NCBI GenBank assembly: GCA_947626505.1 | Contig: CANQSN010000001.1 | Location: 62,001 to 126,000 of the forward strand | From: an uncultured Lachnospiraceae bacterium | GTDB lineage: Bacteria; Bacillota; Clostridia; Lachnospirales; Lachnospiraceae | Direction of reading: 5' to 3' | Length of the DNA stretch: 64,000 bases | In this document: piece by piece, positions 31,027-42,136 of the stretch | Layout of the letters: each line of letters opens with the position of its first letter | Position numbering within the stretch: position 1 is the stretch's first letter | Notes under the pieces: generated by a model | Told to the model about the DNA's origin: nothing | Databases searched by the model: none | The model's input: only the letters and a program-made list of their open reading frames with translations | Program-made: the position numbers and the translations under genes

Positions 31027-31040
31027 AGAGGAGAAATACA

Positions 31041-34000
31041 ATGAATCTAAAACATGGTAAATATAACAAAATAGTACAGCTTATTGTAGTTTCCGTTATA
31101 ATGATTAGCGTTCTTCTTCTCTATTTTAATGGTAATGGTATTGTTTCCGATGCGGCATGGGTAGAGGGTGAAACGGATGCAAACAATTATGAAGTAATTC
31201 AAGTGTCAGACCGTAATGATTCTAAGCGTGTGGAGGATCCTATTTTTGAGATTAAAGATGTAAGTACAACGACGGATGGCGGAAGTCAGGTACATATTGA
31301 AGGTACGACAATAGCCGGAATCGGTAACTTTAATTCAGGAGACAAATTTACAATAGTTGCCAAAGGTGGAGTGAATTTTAAGGGTAATAACATAAAGTTC
31401 AAATCTACAAATACTGATGTGGTAAAGGTGCAGGGCGGCAATGGCACTTGTACAGTGACAATCGCAGGGCCCGGCGTAGCGTCAATAGAATGGGAGTATG
31501 CATATCAACGTTACTATACCGAGGTTGTAGATGAGCTTGTGGATGTTGAAACGACAGATGAAAATGGCGTTACATCTACCACTCAGGAGATGCAAAAAGT
31601 AACTAAGACCTATGTTGATACAGCATATATTGCAGGCGAGCTGCAAACAAATGTTAATCCTAAGATTTTAAATACCAGCGTTTATATGAAACCAAATGAC
31701 ACAATGTATTTAAGGACAAATGTGCCGGAGAAAGTTAAGGGATTTTCAGCAGATTATAACAGAGAGGCTTCCAATTTAGTTAATTCCTGTACGACAAAGG
31801 TAATTGACGGATACTGGTATATTTTGTTGACTTCTAAAAATGCAAAGATAAAGGGAACAATTACTGTAACTGCGTACATAACAGATAGTGTCACAACGCT
31901 TGTTTCTGATCCTGTGGATATAACGGTAACAGATCAGTTTAGTGTAACGCCAACGCAGACTTCATTTAATTGCGTAAACTACAAAAAAAATGGTAATGGA
32001 ACTTATGAAATCGTAAACAACAGCCAGACTATTTCCGTTGAAACCTCTGCAGTCAATGAACCGGTGGTTTGGGAGTATGAGTATGACGGAGGACAGGGAG
32101 CGCCGGTTATTATTCCGATTACAGCAGGAACGGAGGGAGTTGTTATAAAACCCGGTCTTCGCGCAACTATAAACGGAAATACATCTTTGATATTGGAAAC
32201 CACTTCTGAATTTTTTGACGATCAGGAGCCGAGTGTTTCTTCTGTGACATTTACAATTCGTGCTTCACAGGAGATGAGTGAAGACCGTAAATTTGTGTCT
32301 CAATCTGTGGTAACAGTTACAAGGCCGGTCAAGGGAATTGAGATTCGTCAGGCGGGTTCTTCTTATGTATTGAACAGTCAGCAGGAGTTATATACACATA
32401 TTGGATATACTGTAAACGGTAATGGAATTGAGATTCCGGAGAATCGTTTTGGAAATGATGCAGATGTTTTAACAGCATTTATTGCAGGCTTGGGAGATAG
32501 GGATGCTCAGATAACAGGAACAAACGGTTCTCAGGTTGACAGTTTTGTGTTTGAGCATTCTCCGTATAATTCTAATGTTAGATGGGAGTCAACAGATGAA
32601 AATGTTATTAAGATTGACAGTATATCCTCCAGTACAGGATTTTCCTCATGCAATATTATTGCAGTCGGAGCAGGTAGGGCTACTGTACAGGCGATTACAG
32701 AGGACGGAAGCTTTGTAGGTTCGGTAGAGTATATCGTCAGGCCTTATCCTAAAACAGTAACCATGAAGGATACGACAATTACAGAAAAGCTTGGAGAACT
32801 CACTTCTAAACAGGTGACATTAATTGCATATGTTACCAGTGATGATACAGAGGAGAATCCGGCGCAGGACGCATACTTAGATAAGGGGCTGATTTGGGAG
32901 ATTAGCTCTTCAACCAGTACCAGTGGGGAGACTGTGGCGGAGGTGGATCAGAATGGAATTGTTACATTTTATTCTCCCGGAACAGTGGTAGTAAAGGCAA
33001 CATCTTCGGTAGACCATAATGGATTTAACGGATTTAGGCCATTTGCAGTCTGTACTTTGACTGTTGAACAGCCGGTAGAAAGAATTACAATTACCAATAA
33101 GCCTTCAGATCCGATTATGACAGGAGATATTTTGGCATTAAAGACAAAGATTGAGCCTAGCAATGCTACAGACCAGAGCGTTGTATGGTCTTCTGCAAAT
33201 GAGTCTATTGCAAAGGTTGATAAGGATGGTAAGGTGACTGCTGTTGGGCCCGGTACCACAACTGTAAGGGTACAAACCAATTCAGGCGCCAAATATGATA
33301 CGTGTACCATTGAGGTTAAGCGTCTGGCTACCAGCGTTATTTTGAACCGTACAGAGGCTCAGGTGAGCAGAGGTTCAAAGCTTACATTACTTGCCACTGT
33401 ACTTCCGGAGGATACCACAGATAAATCGATTGTCTGGACCTCCAGTGATAAAAATATTGCTACAGTTTCAGATAAAGGCGTGGTGACAGGCGTCAAAGTG
33501 AGCAAAGATCCGGTTATTATTACTGCAACAACGGTGAACGGAGTCTCGGCAGTATGTTATGTAACTGTTACAGAGCCGGTTACAGGAATTAAGATTAGCC
33601 CTACAAGAAAGACCGTCTACGTGGGTGAAGATTTTACAATTAAAAAGACATTGTATCCATTAGGCAACAGCTCCATAAATGAGAATGTAACATGGAAATC
33701 CAGCAAGCCTAAGGTGGCAAGCGTAGATGCAAATGGTAATGTTAAGCCTTTAGCAGGTGGTAAGACAACTATTACCTGTACCAGTCAGGATGGCGGGTTT
33801 ATCGCAAGATGTAAGGTAACTGTAAAAGAAAAAGTTTCAAGGATTAATTTAAATAAAAAAGATCTTACTATGGTGATTGGTACAAAGTATCAATTAAAAG
33901 CAACAGTCTTGAGAAAAACTGCTACAAACCGCAAGGTAACATGGAAGAGCTCAAAGAAAAATATAGTGTCCGTCAGCAGTACGGGAAAGCTTACTGCGAA

Positions 34001-34811
34001 AAAGACAGGAAAGGCTAAAATTACATGTACTGCCCAAGATGGAAGCAAGGTTAAGGCTGTATGCAATGTAAAGGTGGTTCGTAAGGTTGCAAAGCTAAAG
34101 CTTAATAAAACATTTATTACTTTAATTACGGGCAATCAGTACAGCACGCTGAAAGCAACAATTCTTCCTAAGAGCGCTACAAATAAGAAGCTTATATGGA
34201 CTTCGTCTAATCCGTCTGTTGTAAGCGTTAATAAGAGCAATGGCAGAATGTTTGCAGAAAGCGCCGGCACAGCATTTATAACAGTTAAAACAACCGATGG
34301 TACTAAGCTTTCTAAAAAGTGCAGGGTGAAGGTTATTGATCCTGTTCCGATTACAAGCTTAACCATTTCACAGAGTGAGATTACATTGACTAAGAACCAG
34401 AAAAGCCAGTTAGAGGTCAGGGTAATTCCTAACAACACAACAAGCGCTGTGAAATGGATGACTGACGACCGTTCTATTGCAACTGTATCAAGCAATGGTT
34501 TGGTTACTGCAAAATGTCCGGGAACTACTGTTATTACAGCGTACTGTAATGATGGAATTGAATCGCAGTGTACTGTGACAGTTATTGAGATGAACCCTAA
34601 GTCAATTGCAATAGAACAGTACGACGAGTATACGTTGGCAGTGGATGGAGCAGCTAACGCAAATGATATTACATGGAGCAGCTCCAATGCTAATATTGTT
34701 ACTGTAACTAATGGACGTATTATGGGTGTGAAGCCGGGAACCGCAACAATTACTGCTACATATGAAGGTAAGGCAGTGCGTTGCAAGGTTACTGTTAAAA
34801 AAATTGTGTAA
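31041..34811 (+). CDS. Giant secreted multi-BIG2 Ig-like domain protein (1256 aa)
   Basis: N-terminal hydrophobic signal; many consecutive BIG2 modules in the C-terminal half. Confidence 0.92.
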   Translation: MNLKHGKYNKIVQLIVVSVIMISVLLLYFNGNGIVSDAAWVEGETDANNYEVIQVSDRNDSKRVEDPIFEIKDVSTTTDGGSQVHIEGTTIAGIGNFNSGDKFTIVAKGGVNFKGNNIKFKSTNTDVVKVQGGNGTCTVTIAGPGVASIEWEYAYQRYYTEVVDELVDVETTDENGVTSTTQEMQKVTKTYVDTAYIAGELQTNVNPKILNTSVYMKPNDTMYLRTNVPEKVKGFSADYNREASNLVNSCTTKVIDGYWYILLTSKNAKIKGTITVTAYITDSVTTLVSDPVDITVTDQFSVTPTQTSFNCVNYKKNGNGTYEIVNNSQTISVETSAVNEPVVWEYEYDGGQGAPVIIPITAGTEGVVIKPGLRATINGNTSLILETTSEFFDDQEPSVSSVTFTIRASQEMSEDRKFVSQSVVTVTRPVKGIEIRQAGSSYVLNSQQELYTHIGYTVNGNGIEIPENRFGNDADVLTAFIAGLGDRDAQITGTNGSQVDSFVFEHSPYNSNVRWESTDENVIKIDSISSSTGFSSCNIIAVGAGRATVQAITEDGSFVGSVEYIVRPYPKTVTMKDTTITEKLGELTSKQVTLIAYVTSDDTEENPAQDAYLDKGLIWEISSSTSTSGETVAEVDQNGIVTFYSPGTVVVKATSSVDHNGFNGFRPFAVCTLTVEQPVERITITNKPSDPIMTGDILALKTKIEPSNATDQSVVWSSANESIAKVDKDGKVTAVGPGTTTVRVQTNSGAKYDTCTIEVKRLATSVILNRTEAQVSRGSKLTLLATVLPEDTTDKSIVWTSSDKNIATVSDKGVVTGVKVSKDPVIITATTVNGVSAVCYVTVTEPVTGIKISPTRKTVYVGEDFTIKKTLYPLGNSSINENVTWKSSKPKVASVDANGNVKPLAGGKTTITCTSQDGGFIARCKVTVKEKVSRINLNKKDLTMVIGTKYQLKATVLRKTATNRKVTWKSSKKNIVSVSSTGKLTAKKTGKAKITCTAQDGSKVKAVCNVKVVRKVAKLKLNKTFITLITGNQYSTLKATILPKSATNKKLIWTSSNPSVVSVNKSNGRMFAESAGTAFITVKTTDGTKLSKKCRVKVIDPVPITSLTISQSEITLTKNQKSQLEVRVIPNNTTSAVKWMTDDRSIATVSSNGLVTAKCPGTTVITAYCNDGIESQCTVTVIEMNPKSIAIEQYDEYTLAVDGAANANDITWSSSNANIVTVTNGRIMGVKPGTATITATYEGKAVRCKVTVKKIV

Positions 34812-34823
34812 GGAGGAGTTCAT

Positions 34824-37034
34824 ATGAAAAATATTAGCTTTAAGAGAATTACAGCTATTTTGCTTGTGTGCCTGCTCCTTGCGCCGGTATCGCTTCTTGA
34901 AAATGTAACTCTTGTAAAAGCGGAGAGTGTATTTACATTTGATGGCACCAATGCAAGCAAGTATAACTATCAGAATATTATTGAGTTTAATTTATCAAGC
35001 ATTGATATTACTAATAATCAGGTTGCAGAGCTGGTACAGGAGATGCAAAATGTAGGAGATTTAAAGCTTATTTTTAAAAAATCAGTTACGATTATTGGTA
35101 ATAATGTATTTGAGAATTGTTATAATCTTCAGACTGTAGATTTTTCTCAGGCAGATAATCTTAAAATTATTGAGGATAATGCTTTTAAGGGATGCAACAC
35201 ATTATGTAAATCAGTATATAAAAGCGGCAATTCTTATATTACTACCAGTGAAAAGGATGGTATTATGTGGCTGCCGGCAGGTCTTAGCTTTTTTGGAGAG
35301 AGCTGTTTTGCAGATACCCAGATTTTTCAGTATAATATAAGCGCTGACAATAACTCTTTTACAACAGAGGACGGAGTCCTTTACAATAAAAAAACCGATA
35401 TATTAATTGCATTTCCTCCGGCTAATACAGGAAATAATGGAGCGTACATTATTCCGGAGCATGTATCTGCAATTTATCAGTATGCATTTGAGCGTTCCTG
35501 TATTAATAAGATTTCAATTCCGAAAACAGTGACTACAATCGGACAGAAAGCATTTTATAATTCCTTGTTGTCTGCTGTCACGTTTGATGACGACGCCAAT
35601 GTTTCAATTGGTTCAGGCGCATTTTATCAGGATCCGGAGGATCAAACTTATGCTCATGCAGGACTTAAGGAGTGGAAAGGAATTCAGCAGGTATTTTTAT
35701 CGCAGAGTACCTATGAGAGCAGCCTGAATAATATACAGAATACTGATGCTACAGCATGTTTTACTCCATTTGTAAAAAAAGAAGAGTCAGCTTATGGATA
35801 TGCATTGGGCTGCGACGTGTATGTTGTTCCAAAAGTGACAGTCAGCGGAGTGCCTCAGACATGGGCGGGTTCAGCTAAGTTAAACTTTTTTTGGACTAAC
35901 AGCGACTATTACAATATAACAGCATTGTATCTTGACGGAAACAGAGAGGTTACATTTGAGCCGGGAACAACTGCTTCTGAGGCTATTGAAGTTACAGAAA
36001 ATGGCATTTATACTCTGACAATAAAATATGCCAATAAGAATAAAAATATAGCAACTTCATTCTTTAACGTAAACATTGACAAGGTGGATAGTATATCGCC
36101 GGCAGACGTTACCTATACTATGGTTGATGATGTATGTTATCTTCATTCCTTCGACACAGAGTCGGGGCTTGACCAGATTAAGTATGAGCTTAATAATGGA
36201 GATACTATTAATTATTCAGAAGGTTTTGCGCTTCAACCGGGAATTAATACTTTGACGACATGGGCAACGGATAATGTTGGTAATTCCAGTAACCGCAAGG
36301 TATATGAGATTAGGATTCCAGAGGTTATTCGTTCTATTTCAGTGGATAAAACTTCAAAACAGTTGACGCTTGGCAAGAGCTTTACGTTGAACGTTATATT
36401 TAACCCATCCAATGTAACCAATAAAGATGTTGTTTATACCAGCTCGGATCCTTCTGTTGCAACAGTTTCGTCAACAGGTGTAGTTAAGGGTATCAGGGTT
36501 GGTTACGCAGTAATCACCGTTACTGCAAATGGCGGTTATAATGACAAATGCGCAGTTATTGTTACAAAAGATCCAACTGTTAAGAAAGAGATTTCGCTTT
36601 ACAAATCCAACAGTTATAAGCTTAGCATTAAGAATCTTAGAAATGATTATGATGTAACATTTTCTACTGATGACAAGAAGATTTGTAAGGTGGACGATAA
36701 AGGAAAGATTACTGCAATAGGCGTTGGGGAGGCAACAGTCACTACTAAGGTGGATACCGGAGTAAGGGTATATAAGTTAAAGACAGTGGTTACAGTATTA
36801 AAGCCAAAGGTAGTAATTACTACGGAACCTAAGTCAATCAAGGTGGGGCAAAAATATACCTTTAAGGCATACCGCAAAGGTTTATCGAAGGAAATAAAAT
36901 GGTCCAGCAGTAAGAAATCGGTTGCAACAATTAATAAAACTACAGGCAGAGCAATCGGTCAAAAGAAGGGGACTACCACCATTAGGGCAACATGTGGAAA
37001 ATACAAATATAATTATAAGTTAAAAGTAAAATAA
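34824..37034 (+). CDS. Secreted BspA-type leucine-rich repeat protein with C-terminal BIG2 domains
   Basis: Signal peptide; TIIGNNVFENCYNLQTVDFSQADNLKIIEDNAFKGC and SIPKTVTTIGQKAFYNSLLSAVTF LRR_5 motifs; VVYTSSDPSVATVSSTGVVKGIRVGYAVITVTANGG. Confidence 0.9.
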   Translation: MKNISFKRITAILLVCLLLAPVSLLENVTLVKAESVFTFDGTNASKYNYQNIIEFNLSSIDITNNQVAELVQEMQNVGDLKLIFKKSVTIIGNNVFENCYNLQTVDFSQADNLKIIEDNAFKGCNTLCKSVYKSGNSYITTSEKDGIMWLPAGLSFFGESCFADTQIFQYNISADNNSFTTEDGVLYNKKTDILIAFPPANTGNNGAYIIPEHVSAIYQYAFERSCINKISIPKTVTTIGQKAFYNSLLSAVTFDDDANVSIGSGAFYQDPEDQTYAHAGLKEWKGIQQVFLSQSTYESSLNNIQNTDATACFTPFVKKEESAYGYALGCDVYVVPKVTVSGVPQTWAGSAKLNFFWTNSDYYNITALYLDGNREVTFEPGTTASEAIEVTENGIYTLTIKYANKNKNIATSFFNVNIDKVDSISPADVTYTMVDDVCYLHSFDTESGLDQIKYELNNGDTINYSEGFALQPGINTLTTWATDNVGNSSNRKVYEIRIPEVIRSISVDKTSKQLTLGKSFTLNVIFNPSNVTNKDVVYTSSDPSVATVSSTGVVKGIRVGYAVITVTANGGYNDKCAVIVTKDPTVKKEISLYKSNSYKLSIKNLRNDYDVTFSTDDKKICKVDDKGKITAIGVGEATVTTKVDTGVRVYKLKTVVTVLKPKVVITTEPKSIKVGQKYTFKAYRKGLSKEIKWSSSKKSVATINKTTGRAIGQKKGTTTIRATCGKYKYNYKLKVK

Positions 37035-37041
37035 TAACATT

Positions 37042-37075
37042 AAAAAATCTCCTGCCTGCGGCGGGAGATTTTTTA
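37042..37075 (+). terminator. Rho-independent terminator
   Basis: AAAAAATCTCCTGCCTGCGGCGGGAGATTTTTT. Confidence 0.9.
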
Positions 37076-37190
37076 AATACATAACACACATATATTAAAA
37101 ACTATAAAATGAACAACTGATACTTGTAATATATATTATAAATATGAATAAAGTATGAATAGACTTATAAGAAAATGTAAATCCTGTCGA

Positions 37191-38297
37191 TTATTGATTT
37201 CTTACCATAATACTATAGCAGCCGGATGTAGCAGCTTTTGTTTTTGTTATTTTAATATAGTATAGTCCTGCAGGCATGGCGGCTCTGGAATTAATATAAA
37301 GTAAGGAAGCGTTGCCTAATTTGTAATTTGATGTAGGAAGCTCGTTATAATCGGAGTCATATAGCTGCAAATTAAACTGGTCTGATGAGTTCTCAACATA
37401 GAATGCAAGCTGAATCTTTTTATCAGAGTTAAAACGGAATTTGTAATACTGTCCGGAGGATACCCCGTCTGTGGCAGTCAATAATCCTAATGTCTGCTTA
37501 TTAAAGTAGAGTTTTTTTGCTTTGTTAATCTTTTTTCCATAAACTATTGGAACATTTTTACATTGATAGTAAATCTGATAAGAGGTCTGATAATCAGCAG
37601 TAACAAGTACATAATATGTGCCTTTGCTGAGGGCAAAGGAGGAATGGAAATTATTAGAGCTCTTTAAAGGAACTGCGGCTGACAATGCTTTTTTCTTTGT
37701 AGAGTCAAAGAGCTGCACATTAATGTATGTATTGTTGGAGCTGATGTTTAAATACTTGCTGCCTTTAATTTTTAATTTGTAATAATGTTTTGATTTAGAT
37801 TTTACCATTTTCTTTTTTGTCCATGATTTGTTCTTCAAGGTTTTATTGTTGGAAATGGTTTGCGTCTTTGCCTTGTGCAGACCGGCAGTAATATTAAATG
37901 TAACAGGCTCTGCCTGAACGTTGTTCATTGCGGGCGCGATATGTAAATATAAGGTTGTTTTTCCGCCGGCAGTAATAGATGCTGTATGGGAATTATTAAC
38001 AGAAGATAATAGAGTGGAGTGAATAAGATTAATATAGGAATCATCTGTATATATTTTCATAAGGTAATCAGTTTTCAGATTTTCGTATTCAATTTTAATG
38101 TTTAGATTTCCTTGGGCGGCAACATCTACAGGAATTACTGCTGCTGCATTGCCGGATACTGTATAACTGCCTGATACATCTTCATTGAAAAATGTAGAGA
38201 GCGGGGTAAGCATAAGCTCGCCTTCGGCAACTCCGTTGATACTGTAGCCGGTTAATAATAGTATGGTTAATAATATAAGATATAGTATACGTTTCAT
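37191..38297 (-). CDS. Secreted protein with bacterial pre-peptidase C-terminal-like beta-sandwich domains
   Basis: Signal peptide; repeated KSKHYYKLKIKGSKYLNISSNNTYINVQLFDSTKK and SGQYYKFRFNSDKKIQLAFYVENSSDQFNLQLYDSD. Confidence 0.7.
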   Translation of the reverse strand: MKRILYLILLTILLLTGYSINGVAEGELMLTPLSTFFNEDVSGSYTVSGNAAAVIPVDVAAQGNLNIKIEYENLKTDYLMKIYTDDSYINLIHSTLLSSVNNSHTASITAGGKTTLYLHIAPAMNNVQAEPVTFNITAGLHKAKTQTISNNKTLKNKSWTKKKMVKSKSKHYYKLKIKGSKYLNISSNNTYINVQLFDSTKKKALSAAVPLKSSNNFHSSFALSKGTYYVLVTADYQTSYQIYYQCKNVPIVYGKKINKAKKLYFNKQTLGLLTATDGVSSGQYYKFRFNSDKKIQLAFYVENSSDQFNLQLYDSDYNELPTSNYKLGNASLLYINSRAAMPAGLYYIKITKTKAATSGCYSIMVRNQ

Positions 38298-38357
38298 ATA
38301 AATTACTCCTTTGTTGAAATATAGTTATCATAAATATGGTATACCGGAAAATAAAAA

Positions 38358-38430
38358 TGCACCAGGAGGGAATCGAACCCCCGACACACGGTTCCGGAAA
38401 CCGCTGCTCTATCCGCTGAGCTACTGGTGC
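38358..38430 (-). tRNA. tRNA-Arg (anticodon CCG)
   Basis: Reverse complement GCACCAGTAGCTCAGCGGATAGAGCAGCGGTTTCCGGAACCGTGTGTCGGGGGTTCGATTCCCTCCTGGTGCA; loop TTCCGGA. Confidence 0.95.
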
Positions 38431-38601
38431 ATAATGTTGTTATTAATAAGCGTAATTACCCGATTTATAAGAGTTTGTATGTATACAAGATTAAGTTGAT
38501 TAATACTTATAAATAGTATCATAATGATGTTGAAAAGTAAAGGAATTTTTATGTGAAGCCAATATCCTGCATAATGATAAATTAATTTTAAAATCTTTAT
38601 T

Positions 38602-39120
38602 TTAAGCAGTTTTTGAAATAGTTGGTTCCTCAAATATTCGTGTTTTTGGAGGATTATAAGTGAAAAGCATGAAGCACGCAAGAAGAATAAATACTAAACC
38701 ACACAATAAAAGCGTGTATGACTCTAACCTGCAAGCTGATGTAAGCTTGAAGGAAAGCCAGAATGCGAGTATGATACTCAAAATAAATGTACCTATATCT
38801 AATATAAAAATGTTTTTACCAATAATAGATGTATAGGTATAGAAAAATATTGGTATTAGCAGCGTTCCTGCTAAAATTCCAAATAATAGCGAAGATGTAA
38901 CGCATGGATAAATTTTTTTTAAATTTAAAATAATAATTAGTGAATATATTAACATTGGGAAGAATAATAACTTCATATGTTCCCAGACTGATTCATTAAT
39001 TGGCGTGAATAATCCAACTATATAATTGTTGCCGGACCAATTATATAGGAAGTGGGAAAGGGTACCTGTAATTAGAACAAAAACTATTCCTATAATCGTA
39101 TATCGTCTTAAATGCTTCAT
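38602..39120 (-). CDS. Multi-pass membrane protein of unknown function
   Basis: MKHLRRYTIIGIVFVLITGTLSHFLYNWSGNNYIVGLFTPINESVWEHMKLLFFPMLIYSLIIIL; about 5 predicted TM segments. Confidence 0.75.
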   Translation of the reverse strand: MKHLRRYTIIGIVFVLITGTLSHFLYNWSGNNYIVGLFTPINESVWEHMKLLFFPMLIYSLIIILNLKKIYPCVTSSLLFGILAGTLLIPIFFYTYTSIIGKNIFILDIGTFILSIILAFWLSFKLTSACRLESYTLLLCGLVFILLACFMLFTYNPPKTRIFEEPTISKTA

Positions 39121-39310
39121 AAAAATTACCTCGTAAAGTATTATATGTTACTGACAAATTATTATGCATTTTCTTAATCAGTTACTCGCACATCAAAAAA
39201 ACTGTAAGTTTATATTGATTAAAGGTCATGGATTTGTTACAATGATGTTGCTATTCAATGCTGTATTTGCATGGTATACATTTTATATATTAAAGAATAG
39301 AGGGAAGAAA

Positions 39311-40405
39311 ATGAATAGTAAAAAGAGAAAAGAGAAGATATTAAAACAGATTAACAAGGATAATAATCATTCCGGCGGCAGGATAGATATAAGGGTGGGA
39401 GCAAAAGACAGTAAAGCGCCAAAAAAGGAGCCTCAAAAGGAAAAGATATCAGAGCCGATAAAGAAAAAGCCAATGTATTCTAATGATAAGGTAATGAAGG
39501 ATGACAGGCTTAAAGATAAGATTTTTAAAGAGCGTAATTCCTATCAGAAAAGCAGAGAAGCTGCACATAACTCCATAACCGATAAGATATTTAGTAAGAT
39601 TAGAAAGTATAGAAATAAGTGGATGGGAATGAACCAGCAGCAAAAATATAAGATGATTGGCGCATGGACAATATGTCTGGTTATTCTGGTAGTGATTGTG
39701 GGAGTTATATCAAGCAGTATAAAATCAGATTCAAAAAAGGACAAGCAGGAAGCTGATAATAAAAAATCAGAAGGCGTATCTACAGAGGATACGTCAGAGG
39801 CTACGACAGAGGAAGTGAATACCAATCCGGTAGTTCTCTGCGACAATGAAGCTGTTACTACATTGATAAATTCATATATGGCAGCAATGAGCTCCAACGA
39901 TGTAGATACAATGAAGACTTTGGATATGTGCGCTGATTCATATAGCAGTGTGAATGATTATAAGAATATGGCAAAGGTGGTAGAGGGATTCCAGAATATA
40001 AAGGTATACAGTAAAAATGGACCTTATGAAGGCGGATATCTGCTCTATGTTGTAGCAGATGTAAAGTTTAAGGGAATTGATAAGACCTGTCAGGGTATGT
40101 ATCGTTTTATTGCAAGATTGCAGGAGGATGGCAGCTATAAGATTGATACAACGCCTGATGATAGCATTGAGGATGATGATATTTCCAATATGCTGATTTC
40201 TATGGATCAGAGCAGCGACGTATTGGCATTATATGATTCTGTAAATCAACAGGCAGAGCAGGATTTAGAGGCGGACGCTAATCTGAAGGCTTATGTGGAG
40301 GCTTTGGAGAATGGCACCGTTACTACGACTGAGGAAACAACAGAGAAGACAACGGAAGAAACAAAAAAAGCAAAGAAAAAGAAAAAAAAGAAGAAAAGTG
40401 AGTGA
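39311..40405 (+). CDS. Single-TM hypothetical protein with Lys-rich cytosolic N-term and poly-Lys C-term
   Basis: MNSKKRKEKILKQINKDNN...; TM WTICLVILVVIVGVISSSI; C-term TTEETTEKTTEETKKAKKKKKKKKSE. Confidence 0.75.
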   Translation: MNSKKRKEKILKQINKDNNHSGGRIDIRVGAKDSKAPKKEPQKEKISEPIKKKPMYSNDKVMKDDRLKDKIFKERNSYQKSREAAHNSITDKIFSKIRKYRNKWMGMNQQQKYKMIGAWTICLVILVVIVGVISSSIKSDSKKDKQEADNKKSEGVSTEDTSEATTEEVNTNPVVLCDNEAVTTLINSYMAAMSSNDVDTMKTLDMCADSYSSVNDYKNMAKVVEGFQNIKVYSKNGPYEGGYLLYVVADVKFKGIDKTCQGMYRFIARLQEDGSYKIDTTPDDSIEDDDISNMLISMDQSSDVLALYDSVNQQAEQDLEADANLKAYVEALENGTVTTTEETTEKTTEETKKAKKKKKKKKSE

Positions 40406-40550
40406 TTTTGCAATTGTTGAAGTGTAACTTGCATAATATTAAAAAAAATATTAAATTTAGCAAAGAAAACAAAAAAAATTGCAAGGAGATAAATAATATC
40501 TTGCAATGACATGAAGAATCATATATAATGTTATATGACAAGGGTGTCAG

Positions 40551-40583
40551 ATAGGTACGCGTATGTCGCGTACCTATTTTTTG
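40551..40583 (+). terminator. Terminator between hypothetical gene and gdhA
   Basis: ATAGGTACGCG tatgt CGCGTACCTATTTTTT. Confidence 0.85.
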
Positions 40584-40609
40584 CCCTATTTATATCAACA
40601 TTTACATAA

Positions 40610-41962
<1,353 letters not shown>

Positions 41963-41992
41963 TTACCGGATTTTTAATATGACAATGAAAGG

Positions 41993-42022
41993 TCTCGGAA
42001 ACTTTTGCTTTCCGAGATTTTT
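41993..42022 (+). terminator. Terminator downstream of gdhA
   Basis: TCTCGGAAActtttgcTTTCCGAGATTTTTTT. Confidence 0.9.
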
Positions 42023-42136
42023 TTATTTTGTGAGAAGATATTTTACAGATAATGCAAAGAGCTTCTTTTGCTTTACGCACTTATTAAAGTGTGATAAACT
42101 ATCATAGTGTATTATTAAACTTACAGAAAAGGATGA

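Noticed and set aside
34136-34786. 216-aa minus-strand ORF (and other long antisense ORFs in the BIG2 region)
   Set aside because: Lies wholly within a clear BIG2 coding sequence; V/T/L-rich antisense composition is a by-product of codon bias and repeats
27988-37034. Regularly spaced similar segments resembling a repeat array
   Set aside because: Divergent protein-coding BIG2 modules, not identical direct repeats with unique spacers, so not CRISPR
38311-38499. 62-aa ORF containing NAPGGNRTPDTRFRKPLLYPLSYW
   Set aside because: Antisense translation of the tRNA-Arg(CCG) gene; a recurrent spurious ORF
40291-40541. Two overlapping minus-strand ORFs rich in Phe/Ser
   Set aside because: Antisense of the A-rich poly-Lys coding tract, low complexity
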